A stretch of DNA of 36,069 bases, taken from positions 1 through 36,069 of the IMG/VR virus record IMGVR_UViG_3300044613_002957; one strand, written 5' to 3'. The notes below the pieces were generated by a model, which did not search any database, was not told the DNA's origin, and was given only the letters and a program-made list of their open reading frames with translations. The first letter of the stretch is position 1, and the number at the start of each line of letters is the position of its first letter. Of the stretch, positions 1 to 6,480 are shown one piece after another. The position numbers and the translations under genes were made by a program. The stretch comes from a virus.

Positions 1-805
1 GTTCGCCGTAGAGGGCGAGGCCGACCCAGTATTCGACTTGGGGCAGCTTGAGCAGCTCGGGCGCTTGCTTCACGGTCGCTTGGTAGGCCGTGTTGAGCGC
101 GGTGCCTTTGGTGAAGATGTCGGGGAATAACGACTTGGCGGCATTGACTGCCGGCTGGCGTTGCGCAAGCCATTGCTGGCGCGCAGGGGCGTAAGTTGTG
201 AGGACATCGTCTGCCTTGATAAGGTAGTTTTTTACCTCGTCAGAATCGACGTAGACCTCGGTGCCGTCTGGTCGTTTGACCGTGGCGCCGTCCGTATTAC
301 GGAGCGCCCAGCGTCGCACTTCCTGCGCGCTTTTGACCTTGGCCTCGAGCGCTTCCTGCGTATCGACATCAGCCAGCGGGTTGTCCGCGGTCGGCTGAAG
401 GACGGGGCGGCTGGCTTCGTTGACCTGCGCCTCTAGTTCGGCGAGCCTGGTCTTGGCCGCGCTGTATTCGGTCTCCAGCGTCTGAGCCTTTTCGAGGGCT
501 TCTTTTTTCTGGGCCGTCAGCTTGTCGATCCGCTTTTGGACTTTCTCCTGCGGAACCGGGGCGTCGTCGTCTTCGGACTCTTCGTCCTCGGACTCCTTGG
601 CATCTTCATCTTCGGATTCCTCCGCGGGCTTTTCGGCCTCGGATTCATCCGACTCGTCATTGTCAGAGAGCTTTTCTTCTTCGGCGTCGGTCTTTTGATC
701 AGCCGCTTCCGGTGCTGGTTGATCCAGTCCGACTAGCGCTTCGCTGATCGACATAACGTCGAAATCTTCCACCTCTGCGGCCGGAGCCGCGTCATCTGTC
801 GCCAT
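1..805 (-). CDS. Scaffold-like acidic coiled-coil virion protein, C-terminus cut by window edge
   Basis: The frame opens at ATG 805 and runs off the left edge after 268 codons, so the C-terminus is missing. Residues about 1-95 are extremely acidic (runs of E, D and S). About 95-130 is a charged helix likely to form a coiled coil (KVQKRIDKLTAQKKEALEKA). The rest is alpha-helical and ends near PQVEYWVGLALYG. This acidic, helical, low-complexity makeup is typical of phage capsid scaffolding or head-assembly proteins; I infer that role from composition and because it follows the terminase block in transcription order. A GAGAGG ribosome site lies about 10 nt before the ATG, and a promoter lies at 901-928. 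Capsid and portal genes are expected beyond the edge. Confidence 0.65.
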   Translation of the reverse strand, partial: MATDDAAPAAEVEDFDVMSISEALVGLDQPAPEAADQKTDAEEEKLSDNDESDESEAEKPAEESEDEDAKESEDEESEDDDAPVPQEKVQKRIDKLTAQKKEALEKAQTLETEYSAAKTRLAELEAQVNEASRPVLQPTADNPLADVDTQEALEAKVKSAQEVRRWALRNTDGATVKRPDGTEVYVDSDEVKNYLIKADDVLTTYAPARQQWLAQRQPAVNAAKSLFPDIFTKGTALNTAYQATVKQAPELLKLPQVEYWVGLALYGE

Positions 806-900
806 GAGCTTAAACCTCTCAAGTAGGAACCAGGATGTACGTCATCCAGACCGATCAAACCTCGCGTGCCATGAGGGCACTACTCCACTTTGATACTACT

Positions 901-928
901 AGTATAACGACTGCTGGACAAATGTCCA
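901..928 (-). promoter_or_regulatory. Promoter for the scaffold/head operon
   Basis: On the minus strand, TGGACA (928-923) and TATACT (906-901) are separated by 16 nt, a near-consensus sigma70-type promoter. Transcription would start about 90 nt before ATG 805. The -35 box lies inside the perfect palindrome at 913-930, so a protein bound there would block the promoter. Confidence 0.6.
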
Positions 929-930
929 GC
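913..930. repeat. 18-bp perfect palindrome over the -35 box (operator candidate)
   Basis: GCTGGACA-AA-TGTCCAGC is a perfect inverted repeat (8-bp arms). Its GGAC-N4-GTCC core has the geometry of a dimeric repressor site, similar in layout to Gram-positive LexA boxes (GAAC-N4-GTTC) but different in bases. Position over the -35 element supports an operator. It could also form a hairpin followed by T-rich DNA on the plus strand, but no plus-strand gene ends here. Confidence 0.55.
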
Positions 931-1032
931 ATTCTTTTTGCAGGACGATATCGTTGTGCGATACTTCGATTGTGTCGCCGGGAGACATTTGGCAGGTGTG
1001 GCGTGGATAGGATCGGCTATAGTTCTGCACAA

Positions 1033-1102
1033 GTGATGACACTTTGCGTCACCTTCTGTTCGGTGTTTTTGTGACACAAAAACAACCTGCAATTTGTGTC
1101 AC
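1033..1102. repeat. Cluster of GTGACAC-type half-sites and palindromes
   Basis: GTTTTTGTG-A-CACAAAAAC at 1065-1083 is a perfect 19-bp palindrome. GTGACACAAA (1071-1080) also pairs with TTTGTGTCAC (1093-1102) across 12 nt, and an imperfect TGACAC...GCGTCA pair lies at 1036-1051. There are therefore about four copies of the same half-site in 70 bp, typical of a multi-site operator or of alternative RNA hairpins. Confidence 0.5.
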
Positions 1103-1138
1103 GGCGCGTTACAAAGAAGGGGTTGTTTCTATAACGGC

Positions 1139-1217
1139 GTTCCCGAGCGGGTATACGCCAAAAGCGGCTACAGAGGCGCCGCCCATTTGTCGTCCCGCAA
1201 GGGTATAGATCGGGAAC
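1139..1217. repeat. Long interrupted stem (possible structured RNA)
   Basis: GTTCCCGA (1139-1146) pairs with TCGGGAAC (1210-1217), and the adjacent GCGGG (1147-1151) pairs with CCCGC (1194-1198). Both inner flanks carry GGTATA. If transcribed from the minus strand this is a 79-nt two-tier stem-loop. Function unknown. Confidence 0.35.
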
Positions 1218-1225
1218 ATGGCCTT

Positions 1226-1244
1226 ACACTAAGCCGGTTAGTGT
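1226..1244. repeat. 19-bp operator-like palindrome
   Basis: ACACTAA-GCCGG-TTAGTGT has perfect 7-bp arms and a 5-bp centre, the size of a typical HTH-dimer binding site. No T tract follows on either strand, so a terminator is unlikely. Confidence 0.4.
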
Positions 1245-1299
1245 TGCGGGATGTTTGCTTTGGCGGCGGCAGGTGAACCCTTGCTTCATTTATGGCCGA

Positions 1300-1322
1300 T
1301 AGTTCAAACGTGGCTTGAACTA
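1300..1322 (-). repeat. Hairpin just downstream of the 1334-1618 gene
   Basis: TAGTTCAA-ACGTGGC-TTGAACTA has perfect 8-bp arms. On the minus strand it begins 12 bp after the stop codon of the preceding gene, where an operon terminator would sit, but no T tract follows. It may be a weak terminator, a processing site or an operator. Confidence 0.35.
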
Positions 1323-1333
1323 CGGCGCAAAAA

Positions 1334-1618
1334 CTACTCCAAGCGCGAGGCTTCGGTGCGGCGTTGCTCGAGGGTGTCCCAGAGTTCCTGCAGCGCGTTG
1401 AGCTGGCCGGCGGCGTGGGCGAGGTAGCCGGGTTCCTTGGCGGTGGCCATGGTGGCAACCAAGGTGCTGGCGTCGGCCAGGCGGTCCTGCAGCTCAAGCA
1501 TCACGGCCAAGTAGGCGCCGGGGGCTTGGTCGCGGGAGAAGGCGAGGGCGCCCTCGCGGTCGAAGTCTTCGTTGACGGTGTAGAGGTCAGCGGGGATGGT
1601 TTTGGTTTTTGTGAACAT
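1334..1618 (-). CDS. Hypothetical phage protein, helical, 94 residues
   Basis: The frame starts at ATG 1618 and is followed by the non-coding region. The protein is acidic and mostly helical (for example ELQDRLADASTLVATMATA), with no recognisable motif and no membrane segment. It is the last of five small genes after the terminase. The preceding ribosome site is weak (ACACCTT), and 28 bp separate it from the gene upstream, so coupling is looser here than for its neighbours. I do not recognise the family. Confidence 0.7.
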   Translation of the reverse strand: MFTKTKTIPADLYTVNEDFDREGALAFSRDQAPGAYLAVMLELQDRLADASTLVATMATAKEPGYLAHAAGQLNALQELWDTLEQRRTEASRLE

Positions 1619-1646
1619 AAGGTGTTTGCTGTTTGCGAATGGCGAA

Positions 1647-1856
1647 TTAGCCGCGGCGCATGACGATAATCTCTAGGGCATGAATGGCGTTCTGCAGGTG
1701 CGGGCCGCATTCTCGGCAGATGGGACCGTAGTGGGTGTCGTGGCCGTGGATGTCTTGGATGCGCACCGGCTTGGCACAGATGCCGCAGCGCGGGATGTCA
1801 CTGCCGCGGCGTTGCGGGCGCAGGCGGCTGGGCGGGGCTGGCGGTGCCTGAGTCAT
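1647..1856 (-). CDS. Small zinc-ribbon protein
   Basis: A 69-residue protein with a basic, proline-rich N-terminus (about 1-20), followed by CGIC at about 25-28 and CREC at about 48-51, the spacing of a four-cysteine zinc ribbon. His residues lie between the pairs. ATG 1856 overlaps the upstream stop as ATGA, so translation is coupled. Small treble-clef or zinc-ribbon proteins are common in phage early operons and may bind nucleic acid or host proteins; the target is unknown. Confidence 0.75.
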   Translation of the reverse strand: MTQAPPAPPSRLRPQRRGSDIPRCGICAKPVRIQDIHGHDTHYGPICRECGPHLQNAIHALEIIVMRRG

Positions 1857-2038
1857 TTGCGGAAGCCTCCAAATATCTGAGAAAACATATCGGCTCCGGT
1901 GTTGAGACCGCTGTGCTCTTTTGCGGCGCTGTAGCCGTCGTTGAATCCTGCATCGTAGACGCGCTCAAAGAATCTGCGCAGTCCCGCGCCGGTAAAATGA
2001 GGGTCTTCGGCGATGTATGCGCGGAGGGATTCGCTCAT
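1853..2038 (-). CDS. Hypothetical 61-residue protein
   Basis: Starts at ATG 2038 in an ATGA overlap with the preceding gene and overlaps the next by the same arrangement. The text includes FERVYDAGFNDGYSAAKEH, a pattern often seen in small phage proteins whose helix ends in an aromatic DGY turn. No motif of known function; soluble and slightly acidic. Confidence 0.7.
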   Translation of the reverse strand: MSESLRAYIAEDPHFTGAGLRRFFERVYDAGFNDGYSAAKEHSGLNTGADMFSQIFGGFRK

Positions 2039-2388
2039 TCTCGCCCCTCCATGCGCCCAAGCACCTCAGTCTCCCCAATAGTGATTCCCCCCTGCCTCAT
2101 CCCCCGCTTCACCGCCGCGCTAATCTCATGCAGCGCATGGAGCATATTACCCCGCTGGCGCGATAGCTCCCAATAGTTCTCGTTGGAACTGGCCTTGAGC
2201 TTGGCGATCTCTCGGCGCGCCTCCTCAAGCTCCCTCCTGATTTCGGTGTTGGTCGCGCACGTTTGTTGGAGGGCTGCTAAAGCCTCGTTGAGCTTCCGTT
2301 CAACCTTCCGCGCATCCTCAATGGGCACATAGCCAGTTGGTCCATCGTAGTAAAGCTCGGCAGCGTCGATTTCGGGGGTGTCGCTCAT
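2035..2388 (-). CDS. Coiled-coil hypothetical protein
   Basis: 117 residues from ATG 2388 (ATGA overlap with the upstream gene). The centre (about 28-80) is a heptad-rich charged helix (RKVERKLNEALAALQQ, then RRELEEAREIAKLK-like text), probably a coiled coil. The C-terminal third contains a short glycine-rich patch (GGITIGETEVLG). Together with the next gene it forms a pair of coiled-coil proteins translated in tandem and may partner it. Function unknown. Confidence 0.7.
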   Translation of the reverse strand: MSDTPEIDAAELYYDGPTGYVPIEDARKVERKLNEALAALQQTCATNTEIRRELEEARREIAKLKASSNENYWELSRQRGNMLHALHEISAAVKRGMRQGGITIGETEVLGRMEGRE

Positions 2389-2978
2389 TTCGATTTAGCT
2401 TCCTTAAACATTGCTCGCGCCTGCTCCAGAACCGTCCAGTTAATCTCTGATGTGTCGGGTATGTGCGCCAACAAAGACTCGGCATAAACCAGCAACCTTG
2501 CGGAGCATTCACGCCATTGGTCGCGCTTTTTTCGCAACACGCACATGGGGCGACTGCAGGAGTCTCCGCAACTGTGGATCGTGGAGGCTTGGAGGTCGTC
2601 GATAAGCCTGTTTCGCTCCCGCTTTAGTTCACAAACTTGTTTGTGTTTAATTCTGGCGTTTTCACACGCATCTTTCCATTTGCTATGCCAATAATCCTGT
2701 GCAGCTTGGATCTCGCAAAGTCGTGTTTCGGTCTCTTTGCGAGAACGCTCCCGCTGATCGATGGCTTCGTTGGCGAAATCCAACTCGATCTGCAGTTCCT
2801 CGACCTTGCGCTGCAGGGTGTTAATTTCCTCTCTGACGAGGCATTTGTCTGACCTGTAGACGAGTTGTTCTGGTTCGTCTGCGTAGCCGTAGCTCCCGCA
2901 GGTAAACCAAATACGCGCTGTGGTTCCGTCCAGTTCTGGTGATTCTTGCGGCGAACCGCATTTCGGGCAGGTGTTCAT
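2385..2978 (-). CDS. Zinc-motif plus coiled-coil protein
   Basis: The chosen start, ATG 2978, has a strong AAGGAG site 7 nt upstream; an upstream GTG at 3050 would add 24 residues without such a site. Residues 1-30 begin CPKCGSP and include a further FTCGSYG, resembling a degenerate zinc ribbon. Residues about 45-130 form a long charged coiled coil. A second cysteine cluster (CGDSCSRPMCVLRKK) follows. Length 197 residues. It is the first gene after terL and is translated separately from it. I do not recognise a family; DNA or packaging-complex binding is only a guess. Confidence 0.7.
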   Translation of the reverse strand: MNTCPKCGSPQESPELDGTTARIWFTCGSYGYADEPEQLVYRSDKCLVREEINTLQRKVEELQIELDFANEAIDQRERSRKETETRLCEIQAAQDYWHSKWKDACENARIKHKQVCELKRERNRLIDDLQASTIHSCGDSCSRPMCVLRKKRDQWRECSARLLVYAESLLAHIPDTSEINWTVLEQARAMFKEAKSK

Positions 2979-3060
2979 CAGTATCTCCTTTGCAGGGTCT
3001 TGGTTGTTTGCGTGGTGATCGTCTTCTTTGAAGGTCGGGTAAAACGCCACGCAAAGCGCA

Positions 3061-4683
3061 TCAGTAGCTGCCTCCTCCGCGGCTGCGCAGGATGTCGCCC
3101 TCGACGTTGATGGCGTCGGAGAGGCAAACGTAACGAAGCAAATCTACAAAATCCTTTGTCGCCCCTTTTTTTCCGTCTGCCGCGGTGTAGGTCTGCAGGC
3201 AGTAAATGAGGTTCTTGCAGTTCTCGCTGATGTAGAGCTTCGGCTGATTGCGGGAGTCCACCGGTTTTTCCGGGTTGTAGCTAAGGGCATCATTGATCAT
3301 GCTCACGCCTTCATCAATGGAATCGCCCGGAGTTGCCGTGAAGAGCATGCCGAGGTCGGCCATCTCGTCGATGAGGGTCGTTGGGGATTCCTTGCCGAGG
3401 GTGCGGGCGTTGCCGTAGCGCGAATCCATCCATCTCTCAAAGACTTCCTCGCCGCCTTCGACGCGGAGGATTTCGTCTTTGTAGCGTTCCAAGCCGAAGC
3501 CGAAGTCTTGCTGCGCGGGTCCGGGCTTGCCGTCGAGCTTCTTGCCATCGGGCAGCGCCCACTCGCCGGCATAACCAATGCCTTCGATGTAGGAAGTTTG
3601 GTCTGGCCACTCGCGGTAGACCACAATGCGGCCGGACGTATCGTGAACCGTCCAAATCATCGCCCAGTTTTTGCCGCTCGCCGGATCGACCCAATGGTAG
3701 CGGGTGCCGTTCGGGACATCCGATGCGCGGATGACGTGGACCTTGGGATTGAACAGGGGGAAGCGGCCGCTAATGGCTTTGGTCGGGACGCCGTAGGCTC
3801 GGCAGAGGATTTTTTCTTTGGTTTCGCTTTGCAGCTCTTTCTTCATGCGGGACCAGCCTGCCCAGGGATTGCTTTGGGTGTGGAAGTAGAGAATTGGCCG
3901 ACCCTTCGGATTGATCTGCTCGATGGGAACTTTGTCGTAGCCAGAGACCTCGCCCTTGTCGTTCTTGAGCGGCAGCAGCTCGGCGTCCGTATCGGTGACG
4001 GTCTTGGCGCCAGATAAGTAGTCGGCCACAGTCGGCGACCAGCCTTCGACCGGCGTGAAAGTCACGGCGAGCTTGCCGTTGCGGTCAACGAGGCGGAACC
4101 GGAGCGTTTCGAGGACATCAAGCGGGACCAGCTCGTCTGCCCAAGCAAAATCAATCTCGCCGCCCTCCAGGGTAGACGGATCTTGCGCATAATTTCGGAA
4201 GATGCAGATTGATTGGTTGGGCGCAACGAATTTGGCCTCGGTGAATCCGCCCTTAACGCTGTAGGTGATGTTGGTGACCTGTCCCTTGCGCGCGTTTTTC
4301 CACTCCGGTGGGACATATTTCCAGACGCGCGGCTGCTGCAGCTCAATACTGTTCGGCGCCGTGGTCTGGAAGCACCAGACAACGGCACCGGGCTTGGAAT
4401 ACATGATTTTAAGCGCCTCTTTCGCCGCCCACTCCGTCTTTCCCGAGCGGTTGCCGCCGAGAACCAAGATCTCGCGGTGCTTTTCCAGCAATTCGGACGC
4501 GCGCTTCCACACCGGCGGGATGTAGCCATAGCGGAACGGGTCTGATGCCTCGCGGGCGATCAGTTCTTCGCGTGTTTTGAGATATTTCCAGCCTCCGTCG
4601 GCGCCCAGCTTCTCGAGCAGGTCAAGATCCACCTGCATTACAGGGTGCGGTGTGGGCTTGAAGCGTGTCTGGTGCTCGTTCAC
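3061..4683 (-). CDS. terL: Large terminase subunit (packaging ATPase/nuclease)
   Basis: 540 residues, a normal TerL length. Residues 76-83 are GGNRSGKT, the Walker A loop. IDFAWADE at 177-184 is Walker B with catalytic Glu, and TFTP near 208 fits the coupling motif. The C-terminal half (WVDPASGKNWA near 323 and later acidic residues) matches the RNase H-fold nuclease. The enzyme translocates DNA into the prohead and cuts it into genome lengths. Start is GTG 4683 with no clear ribosome site; ATG at 4638 is an alternative. A large hairpin lies immediately upstream. The small subunit is not adjacent; the HTH protein at 13104-13700 is a candidate. Confidence 0.95.
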   Translation of the reverse strand: MNEHQTRFKPTPHPVMQVDLDLLEKLGADGGWKYLKTREELIAREASDPFRYGYIPPVWKRASELLEKHREILVLGGNRSGKTEWAAKEALKIMYSKPGAVVWCFQTTAPNSIELQQPRVWKYVPPEWKNARKGQVTNITYSVKGGFTEAKFVAPNQSICIFRNYAQDPSTLEGGEIDFAWADELVPLDVLETLRFRLVDRNGKLAVTFTPVEGWSPTVADYLSGAKTVTDTDAELLPLKNDKGEVSGYDKVPIEQINPKGRPILYFHTQSNPWAGWSRMKKELQSETKEKILCRAYGVPTKAISGRFPLFNPKVHVIRASDVPNGTRYHWVDPASGKNWAMIWTVHDTSGRIVVYREWPDQTSYIEGIGYAGEWALPDGKKLDGKPGPAQQDFGFGLERYKDEILRVEGGEEVFERWMDSRYGNARTLGKESPTTLIDEMADLGMLFTATPGDSIDEGVSMINDALSYNPEKPVDSRNQPKLYISENCKNLIYCLQTYTAADGKKGATKDFVDLLRYVCLSDAINVEGDILRSRGGGSY

Positions 4684-4693
4684 GGAAATAAAA

Positions 4694-4760
4694 TGGGCGC
4701 TGGCTGGTTGACGCTCGGGCCCTCCCCAGGGCCGATTTTGTTAAGCCGTGCCAGCGCCCA
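4694..4760 (-). terminator. Large stem-loop before terL (terminator or regulatory RNA)
   Basis: TGGGCGCTGGC (4694-4704) is perfectly complementary to GCCAGCGCCCA (4750-4760). Between them GGCCCT-CCCC-AGGGCC (4718-4733) makes an inner hairpin. On the minus strand the outer stem is followed by ATTTTATTTCC and then the terL start codon, so it looks like an intrinsic terminator with an unusually large, structured loop. It overlaps the stop codon of the upstream gene and may limit read-through into terL. Confidence 0.55.
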
Positions 4761-4953
4761 AATTCTTGATGTCCATCGTGGGATTCTCCAAAACGACGAA
4801 CTGATCGCTGCGCATGTAGCGCGTCTCGCCGGTGTCCTCGAGGATCACGGCGTAGATGTTGTTGAAATAGGCTCCCTGCGATTCCACATACCACACCGAG
4901 CCGAGACCGAGCGGGGTCTTGACGGGAACGGGGCGGGCGAATTCGTGGATCAT
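4741..4953 (-). CDS. Hypothetical beta-rich protein upstream of terL
   Basis: 70 residues from ATG 4953. The predicted chain is beta-rich (LGSVWYVESQG, then YAVILEDTGETRYMRSDQ), suggesting a small SH3- or KOW-like barrel, though I cannot assign a family. A GTG at 5007 in the same frame would add 18 residues encoded by an AT-rich repeat-like stretch (GAAATCTCAAATTTCAAATC), which I think is leader DNA. The stop codon lies in the stem of the large hairpin before terL. Confidence 0.7.
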   Translation of the reverse strand: MIHEFARPVPVKTPLGLGSVWYVESQGAYFNNIYAVILEDTGETRYMRSDQFVVLENPTMDIKNLGAGTA

Positions 4954-4975
4954 TGGAGATTTGAAATTTGAGATT

Positions 4976-5185
4976 TCAGAAAGTGAGACAGGGCTGGGCG
5001 ATACCACATCGGGCTGAACCTGGCCGCACAGATGTTATGTCTGCCGCTTTCAGCACCCTGCCAAAAGATGTGCAGGCGCCCCACTCGTCTCGCTCGGTGG
5101 AGCTGGGCATCCCGGAGATGGTCCGCGGCGTCACACCACATGAACGCCGGCGAGAACCCGCTTGAGCCTGCAACTTGAAAGTCAT
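4976..5185 (-). CDS. Doubtful small ORF, 69 residues
   Basis: ATG 5185 overlaps the upstream stop as ATGA, which favours this frame. The protein (basic, Ser/Arg-rich, four cysteines) has no recognisable feature, and a second minus-strand frame (4950-5141) is equally protein-like, so a frameshift or decayed gene is possible. Only the coupling to its neighbour supports it. Confidence 0.4.
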   Translation of the reverse strand: MTFKLQAQAGSRRRSCGVTPRTISGMPSSTERDEWGACTSFGRVLKAADITSVRPGSARCGIAQPCLTF

Positions 5186-5361
5186 TTCGATTGTTTGCGC
5201 TTGCGCGCGGCGAAGGCGGCGGCGAGGGCGGGCAAATTATTGCTGGCGCGGTCGCGGCCGACTTCGTTGTAAAGTTTGATAGCCTGCTTGAGCTTGGCCT
5301 TGATCTCTGGCGTGTCGGTCGGATGACTCGTCAGGTCGTACATGTCGCGGGGCTTAGTCAT
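5182..5361 (-). CDS. Small basic helical protein, 59 residues
   Basis: From ATG 5361 to TGA 5182, overlapping both neighbours by a few bases. The N-terminal part (about 1-18) is followed by an amphipathic helix (EIKAKLKQAIKLYNEVG) and an alanine-rich basic tail (AAFAARKRKQSK). Soluble, possibly nucleic-acid binding from the lysine/arginine tail. No family recognised. The ribosome site is GGAGG a few bases upstream, inside the preceding gene. Confidence 0.65.
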   Translation of the reverse strand: MTKPRDMYDLTSHPTDTPEIKAKLKQAIKLYNEVGRDRASNNLPALAAAFAARKRKQSK

Positions 5362-5509
5362 AAATGGTTACCCTCCATAGCCCGATTTGAGCCACCGCAT
5401 AGCCCAACCAAATCAGACTATGCCAGTAGCGGTGTTGGATGAGGCCGAGGTCGATGGCGACGGCGAAATAGATGAAGCCGACCAAGGCAATAAGGATGCC
5501 GGAGGTCAT
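5354..5509 (-). CDS. Small membrane protein, 51 residues
   Basis: ATG 5509 overlaps the previous stop (ATGA). Residues about 4-22 (GILIALVGFIYFAVAIDLG) form a clear transmembrane helix, and a second hydrophobic stretch (WLGYAVAQIGLW) could dip into or cross the membrane. It is the first of four consecutive tiny membrane proteins (5354-6174), interrupted only by a metallopeptidase-like gene. A role in host membrane takeover or superinfection exclusion is possible but unproven. Confidence 0.65.
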   Translation of the reverse strand: MTSGILIALVGFIYFAVAIDLGLIQHRYWHSLIWLGYAVAQIGLWRVTIYD

Positions 5510-5628
5510 TCTGCATCCTCCTCGCGTCCGCAGCGGATCGCCCAGATGAACATAAAGCCATAGGCGGCGAGGGCGCCGATAAGCATGCCTGCGGCGAGGC
5601 CGATGAGGATGTAGCCGGCGGCGGTCAC
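5506..5628 (-). CDS. Small single-pass membrane protein, GTG start
   Basis: 40 residues. The start is GTG 5628, overlapping the upstream TGA as GTGA. Residues about 5-29 (GYILIGLAAGMLIGALAAYG plus FMFIW) form one long glycine/alanine-rich transmembrane helix with GxxxG-like spacing, followed by a charged tail RCGREEDAE. The short length and small-residue helix suggest an oligomerising membrane peptide. Coupled start and stop positions on both sides support a real gene. Confidence 0.6.
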   Translation of the reverse strand: MTAAGYILIGLAAGMLIGALAAYGFMFIWAIRCGREEDAE

Positions 5629-5873
5629 TCGTGGACGCGCCTCCATTTGTCTTTCCACATCGACCTCGCCATCGTGGCGGACTTCTCGGCGACTGCTTCT
5701 TCGCTCATGTCGGGGCAGACATGGTGCAGCAGCTCATGCAGAACTGTGTCTAGCTCGTCCGCGCCGGATTGACGCGGGTCGATGTAGACTTTGCCGTCGC
5801 CCATAGTCATGCCGTCCGCTTTTTCGCGGCCGAGCTTCTTACGGACGATGGCGATGGTTCTGCGCGGGGGCAT
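5625..5873 (-). CDS. Miniature HExxH metallopeptidase-like protein
   Basis: 82 residues from ATG 5873, whose ATG overlaps the preceding TAA (TAATG). Residues 44-50 read VLHELLH, the HExxH zinc-binding and catalytic signature, followed by acidic residues (SEEAVAEK) that could supply a third ligand. The N-terminus (about 1-32) has KVYIDPRQ before the motif, as in small SprT/ImmA-like minimal peptidases. Such short stand-alone versions occur in phages; the substrate is unknown. It sits between membrane-protein genes, so cleavage of a membrane or regulatory partner is conceivable. Confidence 0.75.
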   Translation of the reverse strand: MPPRRTIAIVRKKLGREKADGMTMGDGKVYIDPRQSGADELDTVLHELLHHVCPDMSEEAVAEKSATMARSMWKDKWRRVHE

Positions 5874-6031
5874 TAGATGAAAAACTTCCACGCCTCCCGC
5901 AGCACCACTGCCAAAAACAGTAGCGAGCCGACAAAGAACGTGATTGAGATGGCAAAAAAGCCGACCACAACTAACGAGCCGAGCGCGCACATAGCCCACT
6001 CTTCGACTTTGCTGAGGTTTCCGTTGGGCAT
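5873..6031 (-). CDS. Small membrane protein, paralogue A
   Basis: 52 residues. ATG 6031 overlaps the preceding stop (TAATG). After a short polar N-terminus, residues about 16-42 (GSLVVVGFFAISITFFVGSL and onward) are strongly hydrophobic, with a cationic end (REAWKFFI). It aligns along its length with the next gene upstream: both share GS-VV-GFF-IS-FFV-S-L-V-L-EA. The two genes are a tandem duplication. Confidence 0.7.
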   Translation of the reverse strand: MPNGNLSKVEEWAMCALGSLVVVGFFAISITFFVGSLLFLAVVLREAWKFFI

Positions 6032-6174
6032 TAGAACAGGAATCTTGAGGCCTCTTTAAGCACCGCCCCGCATAAGAGAACGGAGTTAACAAAGAACGCG
6101 AATGAGATTGTGAAAAAACCCATCACGACTGTTGAACCGAACGCAATGGCTGCTAGGTCTTCGATTGTGTTCAT
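6031..6174 (-). CDS. Small membrane protein, paralogue B
   Basis: 47 residues from ATG 6174, with GAGG 8 nt before the start. Residues about 13-38 (GSTVVMGFFTISFAFFVNSV and onward) form the membrane helix, ending in KEASRFLF. It is the homologous upstream partner of the gene at 5873-6031. Retention of both copies with diverged termini suggests they work together, for example as a hetero-oligomer. Confidence 0.7.
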   Translation of the reverse strand: MNTIEDLAAIAFGSTVVMGFFTISFAFFVNSVLLCGAVLKEASRFLF

Positions 6175-6189
6175 TTGCAATGCCTCGAT

Positions 6190-6480
6190 CTAGGCGGCTT
6201 GTCTGGCGTCGCACTCGGCACCGCAGGCGGCGTATCCGGCGACATCGATCCAGTTGTCATGCTTGGCGGCGTGCGCTTGGCGGGCGATCTTTACCAGGAT
6301 CATCAGCGCGGCGATGTCGGATGCCGTGACCAAGACCTGCGCGCCGTTGGTGCGCGACAGGTAGCTGCTGAACATCTCGGCCTGCGTCCCGAAGTCATCC
6401 GCGGGCGAGCCGTAGTCCTCGTTGCGCGCTCCGCAGACGGCGGACGATGCGGCGTCTAGTGTTTGCTTGGCGGTTTGCAT
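6190..6480 (-). CDS. DUF6378-like phage protein
   Basis: 96 residues from ATG 6480 (TAATG overlap with the nuclease upstream). The text RNEDYGSPADDF near 20-31 and the C-terminal HDNWIDVAGYAACG are the two conserved blocks of a widespread phage/prophage family annotated DUF6378. An internal helix (IAALMILVKIAR) precedes the second block. The family usually sits among phage replication and recombination genes, as here, and its biochemical role is not established. Family assignment is from memory of the motifs. Confidence 0.75.
   Translation of the reverse strand: MQTAKQTLDAASSAVCGARNEDYGSPADDFGTQAEMFSSYLSRTNGAQVLVTASDIAALMILVKIARQAHAAKHDNWIDVAGYAACGAECDARQAA

Larger units (their letters stand above)
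806..1333. other. Palindrome-rich non-coding control region
   Basis: About 530 bp with no convincing gene on either strand, in an otherwise tightly packed genome. It holds at least five separate inverted repeats (913-930, 1033-1102, 1139-1217, 1226-1244, 1300-1322), listed individually, and one good minus-strand promoter. It separates the terminase/small-gene block from the scaffold gene and is the only long gap in the left arm. It may combine operators for the head operon, a structured leader RNA and possibly a packaging site. Which of these apply cannot be told from sequence alone. Confidence 0.6.

Noticed and set aside
913-930. Plus-strand intrinsic terminator (hairpin followed by ATTCTTTTT)
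   Set aside because: No gene on the plus strand ends before it. Overlap with the -35 box of a minus-strand promoter is a better explanation.
880-1092. 70-codon minus-strand frame in the control region
   Set aside because: It spans the palindromes and the promoter, has mixed composition and no ribosome site; not credible as a gene.
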